Below are positions 8,560 to 17,508 of a stretch of 45,713 nucleotides of DNA, piece by piece; the first letter of the stretch is position 1, and every line of letters starts with the position of its first letter. The notes beneath the pieces were generated by a model. That model was not told the origin of the DNA. It worked only from the letters and a program-made list of their open reading frames with translations, and did not search any database. The translations under genes and the position numbers were made by a program. This DNA is from CAZWLD01 sp964634685. Its GTDB lineage: Bacteria > Bacillota_I > Bacilli_A > Acholeplasmatales > JAEDCM01. Location of the stretch: positions 1 through 45,713 of the forward strand of contig CAZWLD010000014.1 of the NCBI GenBank assembly GCA_964634685.1, given 5' to 3'.

Positions 8560-11000
8560 TTATATCTTCTCCTAAAGCGATTTACCTGAAAAATCACGCG
8601 CAAAATGCATAAAATCGAAATCCCAACATCGATTAATATTGCATAAACGATTGTTGTTTTATGAGCTAGCGTTAAGGCAATTAAAATGATTTTCGCGATA
8701 ATTGAAATAAATAAATTAGACTTATTAACTTTATTTATGGCAATACCAATACGAAGAGCATCCTCAATTTTACAAATATCATCATCAAGGATATAGATAT
8801 TTGAATACATATCGTTATATTCATTGACAGTTGCGCTTAAATAACCATTAGCCATCAAGGAAATGGAATTATTTAAATTGCCCATAACCAAGGTTTTCAT
8901 TCCTTGATTGTTTAAGCTTTCAATAAGTTGATTTTTTTCATCAAGAGTTTGGTTAACATAAATTTCACTAAAGCCAAGTGAGTGAATAAATTCACTATCC
9001 TCTTGGGCAAATAAAATTACTCTTTTGATATTTTTTAAATCTAACAAATTATGGGCCAGCTTAATTGCGCCTTCCTTATAGCGGCGTTTAAATCGAATTT
9101 CACCAGCCAATACCTTATCTAAAAACAAATACATTGTATTCTCTTTAGAAGAAACATCGATTTTATACAAATCAAAAAATTCTTTATTACCAAGCTTAAC
9201 CTCACAATCCTGATAATACCCAACAACACCAGCTTGATTGACACTATGAGTCTCGCGAATAATTGACAAATCTAATGGATATTTATTATATTCAATAATT
9301 GATTTGAAAAAAGGTGATGATAAATGCATCGATAAGGCTGAGACAATTTTGAAGAATTCCTTTTCCTCTAAGGATGTATCAATTGATACAACCTCATAAT
9401 CATCACTTAGCAAGGAATCCTCGCTCAAAATAACCGCGTCAACCATCCCGAGCTTTTCTAGAATATCGCTTCCCTTGATATATATTCCTCGCCTTGACCC
9501 AACGATTATTCCGGTCAAATAAGAAATCGGAATAGCTAAATTGATGGATATAGGACAAGATACAACCGTAAAAATTAAGGCCATATATAAGCCATTATCA
9601 ACGCTGCCCCCAAAAATTAAAGGTATAATAATCATCAAAATAGCAATTATCAAAACAATTGGCGAATATATTGAATTGAATACTTCTAAAAAACGTAATA
9701 TTTGCGTCTTTTGGTTTTTTGATTCCTTGATATTTGAAAACATTTTAAATAAAGAGGTTTCTTCGAAGAATTGAGTAACTCTTATCGTAATAATTCCACT
9801 AATATTTTTGTATCCCGCTAAAACCATATCCTTGGGGTTAATATATTTAGGATTATTATTACCCGTTAAAAGCGAGGTATCCACAGTCGTACTGCCCGAA
9901 ATGACCTCTCCGTCAAGAGGAATTTCTTCGCCTGGCTTAACAATAATGATATCGTCCTTCGCAAGCTTTTCGATATAAACTAATTCTTCCTTATCATCAA
10001 TTATCTGAATAGCCTTGGTCGGCAGCTTAGCCCCAATTTTCTTCACAGAATGATCACTATATGTTAGGGCAATGAGACCACAAAAACGACTAAATTGGTA
10101 GATAAATAAAACTAAATAAGCCTCATAGGTATGGCTTGTAAAAATGGATCCTAAAACGGCAATGGAAATTAAAAAATCACTATCAAAAAGAATTCCCTTA
10201 AAAAAATTCTTTATTGCCCGGTACAAAACATCGGCTCCAATTATAATAATTGAAACTAGCAATAACGTAAATCCAAAAATACTTTCATGATTAATCGTGC
10301 ATATTACTAAGGATGCAAAGCCTAAGACTAAACGAAGATAGCCTAAGTGTGATTCCTCTTCATCCTCGGTAATGTATTTATAAACTCTAATTGTATTATC
10401 AAATTCCTTAATCGCATTAATGAAGTAGGAATTGAAATCTAAACGATCATGATAGGAGACAATCACCTTACATTCATCAACACTTGCATTAGAAACCTCC
10501 GGTAAATTTTTGATATATTCCAATAATTCCTTCGATATTTTGCTTACATAAAAGGAGGCCTTTTTATTATAGGTATCAACCTTAACAAAAACATTTTTGG
10601 GAAGGTGCCTTTCGATTAGCTTTAATATATCAATACTTGGGCTATAGCTAACATAAAGTAATAAATGTTTTTCATCATAGGCTATCTCATCAATTCCATC
10701 TTCATAATTCATCGCATTGATGAAAGTAAGATAATCAAATTTTATCTTTGGATTGTATGATAAAATAAATTTATTTTTGGCATATTCATCGATTTCGCAA
10801 ACACTAGCATTTTTCTTTATTGCTTGGCAGGTTTGCTCAATAAGGGTAAGGCATTCCTTTTTGGTCTTCCCACTATCATCAATTAATAAAAGCTTTTTTT
10901 CAATCAATAATGATGAATTAGGAATAGCATTATTGATATATTCAAAAAAAAGCTTCATTTGAGCATGATTTAAACCCTTTATTTGATATTTTCTTTCCAT
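8556..11000 (-). CDS. P1B-like P-type ATPase lacking catalytic residues (pseudo-ATPase)
   Basis: The 814-residue chain has the layout of a heavy-metal P-type ATPase: three HMA-like alpha/beta segments at about residues 1-215 (none with the CxxC metal motif), a membrane bundle at about 225-305, an actuator domain near 340-410, membrane helices near 440-510 with a CPx element (C482-P483-I484), a P/N-domain region at about 515-735 and two final helices. The key residues are changed. Actuator TGES reads T379-G-N-N; the phosphorylation motif DKTGT reads Ser526-Glu-Asp-Ser-Leu; the SEHP nucleotide motif reads LSSP; GDGxND reads G707-N-L-N-N-S. The frame is intact, so this is not simple decay. Transport by phosphoenzyme cycling seems impossible; a metal-sensing, scaffold or regulatory role is an inference. 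TATAAT at 11055-11060 is a candidate -10. Confidence 0.9.
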   Translation of the reverse strand: MERKYQIKGLNHAQMKLFFEYINNAIPNSSLLIEKKLLLIDDSGKTKKECLTLIEQTCQAIKKNASVCEIDEYAKNKFILSYNPKIKFDYLTFINAMNYEDGIDEIAYDEKHLLLYVSYSPSIDILKLIERHLPKNVFVKVDTYNKKASFYVSKISKELLEYIKNLPEVSNASVDECKVIVSYHDRLDFNSYFINAIKEFDNTIRVYKYITEDEEESHLGYLRLVLGFASLVICTINHESIFGFTLLLVSIIIIGADVLYRAIKNFFKGILFDSDFLISIAVLGSIFTSHTYEAYLVLFIYQFSRFCGLIALTYSDHSVKKIGAKLPTKAIQIIDDKEELVYIEKLAKDDIIIVKPGEEIPLDGEVISGSTTVDTSLLTGNNNPKYINPKDMVLAGYKNISGIITIRVTQFFEETSLFKMFSNIKESKNQKTQILRFLEVFNSIYSPIVLIIAILMIIIPLIFGGSVDNGLYMALIFTVVSCPISINLAIPISYLTGIIVGSRRGIYIKGSDILEKLGMVDAVILSEDSLLSDDYEVVSIDTSLEEKEFFKIVSALSMHLSSPFFKSIIEYNKYPLDLSIIRETHSVNQAGVVGYYQDCEVKLGNKEFFDLYKIDVSSKENTMYLFLDKVLAGEIRFKRRYKEGAIKLAHNLLDLKNIKRVILFAQEDSEFIHSLGFSEIYVNQTLDEKNQLIESLNNQGMKTLVMGNLNNSISLMANGYLSATVNEYNDMYSNIYILDDDICKIEDALRIGIAINKVNKSNLFISIIAKIILIALTLAHKTTIVYAILIDVGISILCILRVIFQVNRFRRRYK

Positions 11001-11074
11001 AGAATCATCACCAATTGAAAAAAAAGCTCCAATTTATCCTTTCATTTCAATTATATTATAAACCAAGAAATAAA

Positions 11075-11530
11075 TCAACGTACGACTTTATTTGAATCCT
11101 TTCCTATTGGCTTCGTTTGATTAAAAACATTAAAGAAAATACGATTATGAGCTTTATTAATAATCGGATGATGATTTTTTAAAAAATAGCTATTATGAAC
11201 TCGATTAAAATCATCTAATAAAATGATAGGATATTCATTTTCGCAAAAAAAGCAGTCCTTGATTTCATTGTCTCTTCCATAGACCGTAATTCCATATCGA
11301 AGCTTGTTAAAATGGGAATTAATAATTTTATTATTTTTTCCCGTTGGATAAATAACAATTCCTTCAGTATCACCAAAACTAATTTCTTCCAATTTATTAT
11401 CTTCTGAATAAATCATAATTTTACCATTCATTATAATATTTTTTAGATGAGCATTATTTCCTTTAATAATTATATCTTCATTAATTTTAGTGTCCCTTAA
11501 GCAATAATTGTCATTCTCTATCATTATCAT
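11075..11530 (-). CDS. Small parallel beta-helix-like protein
   Basis: About 151 residues long, with short repeats of the kind 'D-N-x-I-x-x-x-x-F/I' (for example 'GKNNKIINSHFN', 'GRDNEIKDCFFC', 'DFNRVHNSYFLKN', 'AHNRIFFNVFN'). These resemble the rungs of right-handed parallel beta helices seen in NosD/pectate-lyase-fold proteins. No signal peptide or enzyme motif is seen, so it is probably cytoplasmic. The ORF can extend to 11575, but AAAGGA before the ATG at 11530 supports the shorter form. The start overlaps the end of the PH-domain gene by about 20 bases, so the two are likely coupled. Function unknown. Confidence 0.7.
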   Translation of the reverse strand: MIMIENDNYCLRDTKINEDIIIKGNNAHLKNIIMNGKIMIYSEDNKLEEISFGDTEGIVIYPTGKNNKIINSHFNKLRYGITVYGRDNEIKDCFFCENEYPIILLDDFNRVHNSYFLKNHHPIINKAHNRIFFNVFNQTKPIGKDSNKVVR

Positions 11531-12023
11531 TGTTTGTCTTTTCCTTTGCTTTTTTAATGCGAATGATTTGAGCATTTATTTGGTCCTTTAATTTCCAAGG
11601 ATTAGAAATCGATTTATAACAATAGGTGTCACTTCTTGATTCAATAATAATCGTCCCATATTTAAAGATTCTTCCCCAAAAGCTATAGCTAATCTGAATA
11701 TTATCAACATTATCTAAATGGGTGTCTAAAGTCTTGATGCTAATAAAACCCTTTTTACCAATAATCCTCGAATCGGTAATTCCTAATTCGCAGCTTTTAT
11801 CTCTTATTATCTCCAAAATAAAAACAATTACCCATATAATTCCTAGCGGAATCAAGGATTTTAAAGCATATTCCTTGGGAATCAAAAACAAATTAACATC
11901 AATTAAATAATAACCAACCAAAAGGAGAAAATAAAAAAGCTCATTAAAATAAATAAAATTCGTTAGATTGGCCTTACACAAAAGCTTTTCATTTTCAACT
12001 AAGCTTTTTTCAATATAGCTCAC
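11511..12023 (-). CDS. Membrane protein with bacterial PH domain (bPH_2/YdbS-like)
   Basis: Two hydrophobic segments near residues 25-45 and 55-75 form a hairpin typical of YdbS/YdbT-type proteins. A cytoplasmic segment follows with the bPH_2 pattern 'L-G-I-T-D-S-R-I-I-G-K-K-G' then 'T-L-D-T-H-L-D-N-V-D-N-I', ending in a basic tail. The family's molecular role is not defined; such proteins are linked to the cell envelope and stress. The start is a GTG preceded by AGGTGAT. A GNRA-loop terminator lies upstream of it, so it begins a new unit, with the beta-helix-like gene overlapping its end. Confidence 0.8.
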   Translation of the reverse strand: MSYIEKSLVENEKLLCKANLTNFIYFNELFYFLLLVGYYLIDVNLFLIPKEYALKSLIPLGIIWVIVFILEIIRDKSCELGITDSRIIGKKGFISIKTLDTHLDNVDNIQISYSFWGRIFKYGTIIIESRSDTYCYKSISNPWKLKDQINAQIIRIKKAKEKTNNDNDRE

Positions 12024-12064
12024 AATAGATCACCTATATAAAGATATGAAAAAAAGCCAAAAAT

Positions 12065-12098
12065 TATGAAAAAAAAAGAACTCGCGTTCTTTTTTAAA
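12065..12098 (-). terminator. Terminator of the Ca-ATPase/DedA/small-membrane-protein operon
   Basis: On the minus strand GAAC and GTTC enclose a GCGA (GNRA) loop, extended by A/T pairs, and are followed by nine T. It lies just after the stop of the 12094 gene. Confidence 0.8.
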
Positions 12099-12324
12099 AT
12101 AAACGTAACATTTTTCCACTAGTTAAAATCAATACAAAGTCAATAATGTTAAGTAAAACAAGTCCTACACCAGTAATAGAAATAACTAAACGAACAATAC
12201 CTGCAACTAGATTACCTTCTAAAAGTCTAACAATTGCACCAATAATTCCTCCGAATAATAATGCTAAAATTGCACTTACTACTTTGTTTAATCCTAGATA
12301 GTCATTTGAATATTTCTTTGCCAT
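12094..12324 (-). CDS. Small two-helix membrane protein
   Basis: A 76-residue protein with two hydrophobic stretches rich in Gly, Ala, Ile and Val ('ILALLFGGIIGAIVRLL' and 'IVRLVISITGVGLVLLNIIDFVLIL'-like, given here in parts) and a short lysine-rich N-terminus. It resembles small TM2-like or YtxH-sized envelope proteins but has no decisive motif. An upstream in-frame ATG at 12342 exists, but AAAGGAG 8 bases before the ATG at 12324 fixes the start. It follows the DedA gene after about 50 bases that contain a TATAAT, so it may have its own promoter. Confidence 0.75.
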   Translation of the reverse strand: MAKKYSNDYLGLNKVVSAILALLFGGIIGAIVRLLEGNLVAGIVRLVISITGVGLVLLNIIDFVLILTSGKMLRLF

Positions 12325-12375
12325 AGTTTTTTCTCCTTTCATTTAACATTATTATACATTTTATTACAAAAAAAA

Positions 12376-12972
12376 TCAATATAAATGTTTTTCCTTGAAA
12401 CCATTTTTTAGGTTTGCTAAAAATAAAAGCAATAAAATTAACACTACGATGTATACTTCATACGCTTGATAATATCCCTTTAGCTCATCGATACGATCAT
12501 AAGAATAATAACCAATCCCCACAAACAATAAATTCCAAATAAAGATTCCTAGTGATGATGAAAAGACAAAGGAAAGAAAACGATAGCGATATACTCCAGC
12601 CACAAAGGAGATATAAGTCCTGCATAAAGGAATCAAACGCATAAACATACAGGAAGAAAATGCCTTTTTTTGGAAGCGCGAAATTGATTTTTCAAAGCCT
12701 TGTCTTGATTTAGGAAAGCGGTTGATTATTTTATTGATAACTGCTCTTCCTCCAAAAAATCCAATTAAATAACAAGTTGATGAGCCTAATAATCCTCCTA
12801 ATGAGCTTACTAAATATATATAGTAAAAAGGCACATCGTTTCTTTTACTAATAAAACCGGCTAAGGGGAGGACGATTTCACTTGAAATCGGAAAACAGGC
12901 ATATTCTAAGGTAATAATAATAAAGCAAGCTAAAACACCGTATTTTTCTAAAAAAGTAAGGATGACCTCCAT
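12376..12972 (-). CDS. DedA/VTT-domain membrane protein
   Basis: This 198-residue polytopic protein has the DedA signature: an early acidic 'E-x-x-C-F-P-I-S-S-E-I-V-L-P-L-A-G-F', then 'GSSTCYLIGFFGGR', then 'F-M-R-L-I-P-L-C-R-T-Y-I-S-F-V-A-G' with the conserved Arg and Gly, and a terminal membrane helix. DedA proteins are linked to lipid carrier recycling (undecaprenyl phosphate or phospholipid flipping) and to proton-motive-force homeostasis. The ATG shares its A with the TAA stop of the P2-type ATPase upstream (TAATG), so the two are translationally coupled, which suggests a joint envelope or ion task. Confidence 0.92.
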   Translation of the reverse strand: MEVILTFLEKYGVLACFIIITLEYACFPISSEIVLPLAGFISKRNDVPFYYIYLVSSLGGLLGSSTCYLIGFFGGRAVINKIINRFPKSRQGFEKSISRFQKKAFSSCMFMRLIPLCRTYISFVAGVYRYRFLSFVFSSSLGIFIWNLLFVGIGYYSYDRIDELKGYYQAYEVYIVVLILLLLFLANLKNGFKEKHLY

Positions 12973-15482
12973 TAACTAGCCTCCCTTATAAAGCGTAATG
13001 CTTGAATAATAAATAAAGGAATTAGTCCTAAAAGCATAATCAAGCCAAGTCTTTGATAGGATAAATATCCCGCCTCAAGAAAATCCCTTAATGTCGGAAT
13101 AAATAATACCCCAAATAATAAAACAAGTCCAAAAAGAAGGGAATTTATTTGATGTTTATTTTTAATACCGTAGCGGATGATTGAACCTTGTCCAAGACAA
13201 TTAAATCCGTGAAAAAGCCTTGCAATGCAGATGGTCGAAAAAGCCATCGTGCAAGCTAATTTATATGATTCCTGATAGCCAATTAAAAAGGCCACGATAC
13301 AAGGAATTCCTAAAATAAAGCCATAAAGTGTGGCCTTTATCAAAAAGCGCTTATTAACAATCGTTTGATTTCGCAAAGGCATTTCCTTACCGACCCTATT
13401 ATTATATTCCTCCATTCCTAAGGCAATCGCAGGAAGCGAATCCGTAACAAGATTGATAAAAAGCAATTGACCGGCCGTAAATGGCATCGGTAGCCTTAGA
13501 CAAACACAAAAAATAACTGTCAATAATCCCGCCATATTGCCACTTAAAAGAAAACAAATTGCGTTTTTGATATTATTATACACCACGCGTCCGATAAAAA
13601 TCGCCTTGGTTATCGTTGTGAAATCATCATCCGCAAGAATAATCGAAGCTGCATCCTTCGCCACATCCGTTCCATTTTTTCCCATCGCAATCCCAATATT
13701 AGCGCACCTAATCGCTGGGGCATCATTGATTCCATCCCCAGTCATCGCCACTATTTCTCCTTTTTTCTTCAAGGCTTCAACGATTTTGAGCTTATGAAGA
13801 GGGGTAACTCGCGAAAAAACCTTGTATTTTTCAATCTCATCGCCATTAATTTTATCAAGACTAGAGCCACTTATAACCTCACTTCTTTTTTTGGTGATTC
13901 CAATTTTTTTAGCGATGGAAAAGGCTGTATCCTCATGGTCCCCAGTTATCATTAAAACCTTGATATTCGCTTCAAGGCATTTTTTTATTGATTCACTAAC
14001 ATTTTCCCGCGGCGGATCAATTAAGCCTATGAGGCCTAAAAAGCAAAAGGAATCATCAATAACTTTCCCAACCAATAAAACTCTCAACCCATCATCGGCC
14101 ATCTTCCGATTCGTGTTGATAATCTGATAATAATGGGGCGGTGTTAAATCGGTTATAACACCATCAATGCTTATTTTCGAAATTTTATCTAGCAAATAGT
14201 CATAGGCTCCTTTAAAGTAGCCCTCATTATTTGTCTTAACAAGCATCATTTTTTTATTCGAGTCAAAGGGTTCTTCATAAATAATGGGATTATTTCTTCG
14301 GATTAGTTCATAATCAATCGAATTCTTATCTAAATATTCAATTATCGCCCGTTCGGTTTCATTTCCGATTGCTTTTGAGGCTTTATTACAAATAGCTAGG
14401 GCCTTAATAAGATCGCTTTCGGTTACATTATTAGAATCTAATTTTTTTTTGATTCCTCGATTAATAAAAAAGGAATCTAAAACCATTTTGTTTTGCGTAA
14501 TCGTCCCAGTTTTATCACTGCATATTACCGAAACGGACCCTAAAGCCTCCACACTTTTTAAATCCTTCGCAATCGCATTGTTATTAACAAGCTTCTCACA
14601 GCCAATCGACAAGGTAATCGTGACGATACTTGATAAGGCCTCAGGAATTGCCGCAACCGCCAAAGCAACCGCAAATAATAGGGAGTCCAAGAGCTTTGTT
14701 CCTTGAATAAGACCCAAAATAAAAATAATTGAACAAATAATTCCTATGATAAAAGCGAGATTTTTCGATAAACGATTTAGATTAACCTGTAATGGTGTTT
14801 CTCCCTTTTGGGCTTTACTGATCATATGAGCAATTTTTCCAATTTCAGTATCCATCCCAACCTTAGTAATGATTATTTCGGCATTGCCTTTAACCACCAA
14901 GGTCCCACCAAAAACCATATTTTTTTGTTCAGCTAAAGGAACGTTTGCCTTTATCGTTTCATTCGTTTTTGAAACACTAGCACTTTCTCCGGTTAAGGCA
15001 CTTTCATTGATTTCTAAATTACAGGACTTAATAATTCTTCCATCAGCCGGACATTTATCGCCTGCCTCAAGAATGACGATATCGCCAACTGCAACCTCCT
15101 CCTGTGGTATTTCTTTAAGCTCTTGATTTCTTCTAACCTTGACAATTGATGTATTGACCTTTTTTAAGCTATTGATGCTTGCTTCCGCTTTAAAAAACTG
15201 AATCGTTCCTAAAATAGCATTGATTACCAAAACTAATAAAATGACAATAGCTGATTCAAAGTCCTTCGCAAACAATGATATAAGCGAAGCTGCTATTAAA
15301 ATAATAACTAATAAATCATCAAATTGCTTAAAAAATACCTTAATCGGATTTTCGTGTTCCTTAGATAGGATAATATTATTCCCGTTCTTTTTATGGCTTA
15401 ATATGACCTCCTCATCCGTCAATCCCCTTAAATTACTATTTAGTCTTTTAAAAATTTCTTCAACACTTATATTATAGTCCAT
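12972..15482 (-). CDS. P2-type cation-transporting ATPase (calcium-pump-like)
   Basis: This is an intact 836-residue P-type ATPase. It has actuator 'TGES', phosphorylation motif 'CSDKTGTIT' with Asp323, 'TGD' near the N/P boundary, the hinge 'MTGDGINDAPA', and an extended C-terminal membrane bundle of six helices, the P2 layout. The M4 segment 'A-I-P-E-A-L' corresponds to the PEGL ion site of SERCA-like pumps with Gly replaced by Ala, so Ca2+ is the likely ion, with Mn2+ or Na+/K+ as alternatives. The start follows TAGGGGGAA. The terminator hairpin at 15493-15520 lies immediately upstream of the Shine-Dalgarno site, leaving almost no room for a promoter after it. It is coupled to the DedA gene downstream. 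It gives a useful in-window contrast to the catalytically stripped ATPase at 8556. Confidence 0.93.
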   Translation of the reverse strand: MDYNISVEEIFKRLNSNLRGLTDEEVILSHKKNGNNIILSKEHENPIKVFFKQFDDLLVIILIAASLISLFAKDFESAIVILLVLVINAILGTIQFFKAEASINSLKKVNTSIVKVRRNQELKEIPQEEVAVGDIVILEAGDKCPADGRIIKSCNLEINESALTGESASVSKTNETIKANVPLAEQKNMVFGGTLVVKGNAEIIITKVGMDTEIGKIAHMISKAQKGETPLQVNLNRLSKNLAFIIGIICSIIFILGLIQGTKLLDSLLFAVALAVAAIPEALSSIVTITLSIGCEKLVNNNAIAKDLKSVEALGSVSVICSDKTGTITQNKMVLDSFFINRGIKKKLDSNNVTESDLIKALAICNKASKAIGNETERAIIEYLDKNSIDYELIRRNNPIIYEEPFDSNKKMMLVKTNNEGYFKGAYDYLLDKISKISIDGVITDLTPPHYYQIINTNRKMADDGLRVLLVGKVIDDSFCFLGLIGLIDPPRENVSESIKKCLEANIKVLMITGDHEDTAFSIAKKIGITKKRSEVISGSSLDKINGDEIEKYKVFSRVTPLHKLKIVEALKKKGEIVAMTGDGINDAPAIRCANIGIAMGKNGTDVAKDAASIILADDDFTTITKAIFIGRVVYNNIKNAICFLLSGNMAGLLTVIFCVCLRLPMPFTAGQLLFINLVTDSLPAIALGMEEYNNRVGKEMPLRNQTIVNKRFLIKATLYGFILGIPCIVAFLIGYQESYKLACTMAFSTICIARLFHGFNCLGQGSIIRYGIKNKHQINSLLFGLVLLFGVLFIPTLRDFLEAGYLSYQRLGLIMLLGLIPLFIIQALRFIREAS

Positions 15483-15492
15483 ATTTCCCCCT

Positions 15493-15520
15493 AAAAAAAA
15501 ATCTAGGCTAGGCCTAGATT
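15493..15520 (-). terminator. Intrinsic terminator directly before the P2-ATPase start
   Basis: AATCTAGGC (15500-15508) and GCCTAGATT (15512-15520) form a perfect 9-bp stem with a 3-base loop, and eight T follow on the minus strand. The ATPase Shine-Dalgarno site begins only a few bases after the T run. A second hairpin (AGCACAT at 15526-15532 with ATGTGCT at 15541-15547) and a TATAAT (15518-15523) lie just upstream. Confidence 0.8.
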
Positions 15521-15554
15521 ATACTAGCACATTACATCTTATGTGCTCTTTTTA

Positions 15555-16640
15555 TTATTTATTACCTTTATAATATTGCGTAAAAAGCTTTTGATTAATA
15601 TCGACATCCGCCATAAATTTACTTCTTGAAATCAATTCCTTCGTTTCATTGATGATATTTTCATTCAAGCTTTTAAGAAGCTCTCTATGAACTGCATAAT
15701 TAATGCGCGCAAAGAATGGCGAATAGCTCTTATCAAGTAATCTCTTAACTCCTGGCTTTAGCTCCTGATAAAGCTTTTTCGCGAGCTTTGGATTATCCAT
15801 AACAATTGAATAAATATATTCAAGATTAATCAAACCCTTGATATAGCCTGTTACTTGATTATTGTTGTATAGGTCTTTTATATATTCCTTGGCTCCGAGA
15901 TTTGAATCCTCTTCAAGAGCTCGATCAACTAATTGATAATAGTAAAGAAGGCATTGTTCTCCTTCAATCGGATTTTTCGGATTATCAACAGGCTGAATCG
16001 CAAGATTTCGATATGACCCACCGTTTGATAGTGAATATTTGGCTTGTCCAATAAGCTTATAGGATTCACAAGTTTGCTTATTAAAAAGCATTACAAATAA
16101 ACTACAATCATTGTTAGAAATTAAACCGGAAGGAATAAGCGTAAAGAAAATGAAGAAAATTCCAATATAGATGCCAGAAATAAAACGAGAATTCGTGTAG
16201 AAATAATCAATAAATGGATTTATTACTAATAATGATACAAGAATGCCCACCGTTAATAATAAATTGAGGATTCCTCCCACAAGCAAATATGAATGCTTGC
16301 GATTTTTATCCTTTATATCACAAAAAACCGTTTGACCAAGCTTACCCTCGAGGGATGATAATTTAAACCTAAAATGATCATTTAAGCGATAGATTTCAAA
16401 GAAAAGAAAACGGAATGATAAAAGCTTATATCCACAAATTAGTCCCCAAATGAGATGACCAAGCTCATGGATAATCGCATGAATAAATAGCCATATAGAA
16501 AGCCACAAAAAGAAATATAAATAGTTTTTTAGCGTCTCAAATGAGGAAATATAGTGATATTGGGTCGTTAAATAATATAGTCCTCCAAACGATAGAGTTA
16601 AAAATAAAACAAGGATAATTGAACTAATTATTTTTTTCAT
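15555..16640 (-). CDS. M50-like membrane metalloprotease
   Basis: The 361-residue protein has an N-terminal helix, then a helix carrying H58-E-L-G-H62, the zinc motif of site-2 proteases, then two or three further helices. The second metal element, normally N-P-x-x-D-G, is probably the 'SNND' segment with an Asp near residue 178; it is not canonical. The final 150 residues are soluble and helical. Members cleave membrane-embedded regulators or process small proteins, as SpoIVFB and RseP do; the substrate is not evident. The start overlaps the end of the PHP gene by 17 bases, so these two are coupled. A terminator follows at 15493-15520. Confidence 0.8.
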   Translation of the reverse strand: MKKIISSIILVLFLTLSFGGLYYLTTQYHYISSFETLKNYLYFFLWLSIWLFIHAIIHELGHLIWGLICGYKLLSFRFLFFEIYRLNDHFRFKLSSLEGKLGQTVFCDIKDKNRKHSYLLVGGILNLLLTVGILVSLLVINPFIDYFYTNSRFISGIYIGIFFIFFTLIPSGLISNNDCSLFVMLFNKQTCESYKLIGQAKYSLSNGGSYRNLAIQPVDNPKNPIEGEQCLLYYYQLVDRALEEDSNLGAKEYIKDLYNNNQVTGYIKGLINLEYIYSIVMDNPKLAKKLYQELKPGVKRLLDKSYSPFFARINYAVHRELLKSLNENIINETKELISRSKFMADVDINQKLFTQYYKGNK

Positions 16641-17454
16641 AATTTATACCAAGCCTTTCTAATAATTTCTTAATATTTTCATCCTTTAAGGTACAGGTAG
16701 CTAAATCATGATGGGAATCATCCATAAAGCCATGAAAATCGGAACCAGCGGTAACCAATAAATTATTGATTCTGGCAAGCTCTTGAAAATAGATAGTATC
16801 ATCTTTGGTATTTTTAGGATAGATGGCCTCAATTCCATCAATACCTAAATCAATGAAATACTGAACATTGGTCTTTTTTATCAAAACCGGGTGAGCTAGC
16901 ACGACAAGACAATTGTTTCGCTTAAGTAATTCGATTCCATCCTTCGTCTCCATAATGGTACTAGGAACATAGGCTAAGCAGCCCTCACCAATCATTTTCG
17001 CAAAGATTTCATCCTTCGTATAATGGTATCCAGCCTCAATAATTGTTTTCGCAATATGAGGTCTTGCGATGACACCATCCGCATTTCTTAATAGATTCTC
17101 ATAGGTAATCTCAATGTTGAAATTCTCTTTTAAAAGGGAAATGATTTTTTTAGCTCTTTCTTCTCTTACCCTTTTTTGATTATCTAAAAAATCCTTTAAT
17201 TCCTTTTGGTTGTAATCACGATTTTTAAAATATCCAAGAATATGAATGCTTTCACCATTATGACGAGTCGATAGCTCAACACCACATAAAGCAAAGACCT
17301 TGTCATAATCAATTGCTATTTCATTTCCATCAATGCAATCATGGTCGGTAATCGCAACGATATCTAATCCCTTTTGATAAGCTAATTCTAAAACTTCCTT
17401 TGTTGAATATAAACCATCTGAATTATTTGTATGAGTATGTAAATCCGCAAGCAT
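16624..17454 (-). CDS. PHP-domain phosphoesterase, TrpH/YciV (RNase AM) type
   Basis: The 276-residue protein starts 'M-L-A-D-L-H-T-H-T' with metal ligands His6 and His8, then 'A-I-T-D-H-D' and 'G-V-E-L-S', 'R-P-H-I-A' in the middle, 'L-A-H-P-V-L', and the terminal 'S-D-F-H-G'. This order and length match the TrpH/YciV family, whose members hydrolyse 3',5'-nucleoside bisphosphates and trim 5' ends of RNA. AAAGGAG precedes the ATG by about 9 bases. The tRNA-Gln terminator lies directly upstream of that site, so transcription must read through or start very close. The gene overlaps the M50-like gene downstream. Confidence 0.88.
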   Translation of the reverse strand: MLADLHTHTNNSDGLYSTKEVLELAYQKGLDIVAITDHDCIDGNEIAIDYDKVFALCGVELSTRHNGESIHILGYFKNRDYNQKELKDFLDNQKRVREERAKKIISLLKENFNIEITYENLLRNADGVIARPHIAKTIIEAGYHYTKDEIFAKMIGEGCLAYVPSTIMETKDGIELLKRNNCLVVLAHPVLIKKTNVQYFIDLGIDGIEAIYPKNTKDDTIYFQELARINNLLVTAGSDFHGFMDDSHHDLATCTLKDENIKKLLERLGINYEKNN

Positions 17455-17469
17455 AAAAATGACTCCTTT

Positions 17470-17490
17470 AAAAAAAAAGGCCTAAAGGCC
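17470..17490 (-). terminator. Terminator after tRNA-Gln
   Basis: GGCC and GGCC on the minus strand enclose a TTTA loop and are followed by nine T. The stem is short. The Shine-Dalgarno site of the PHP gene starts right after the T run. Confidence 0.65.
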
Positions 17491-17508
17491 ATTTAGTGCC
17501 AATTAAAA

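Noticed and set aside
8556..11000. Sequencing error as cause of the lost ATPase motifs
   Set aside because: Five separate motifs are changed by in-frame substitutions while the 814-codon frame stays open; scattered errors would not do this.
13537..15477. Several plus-strand ORFs of 85-101 codons opposite the P2-ATPase
   Set aside because: They are antisense shadows of a well-conserved gene, with no ribosome sites or recognisable products.
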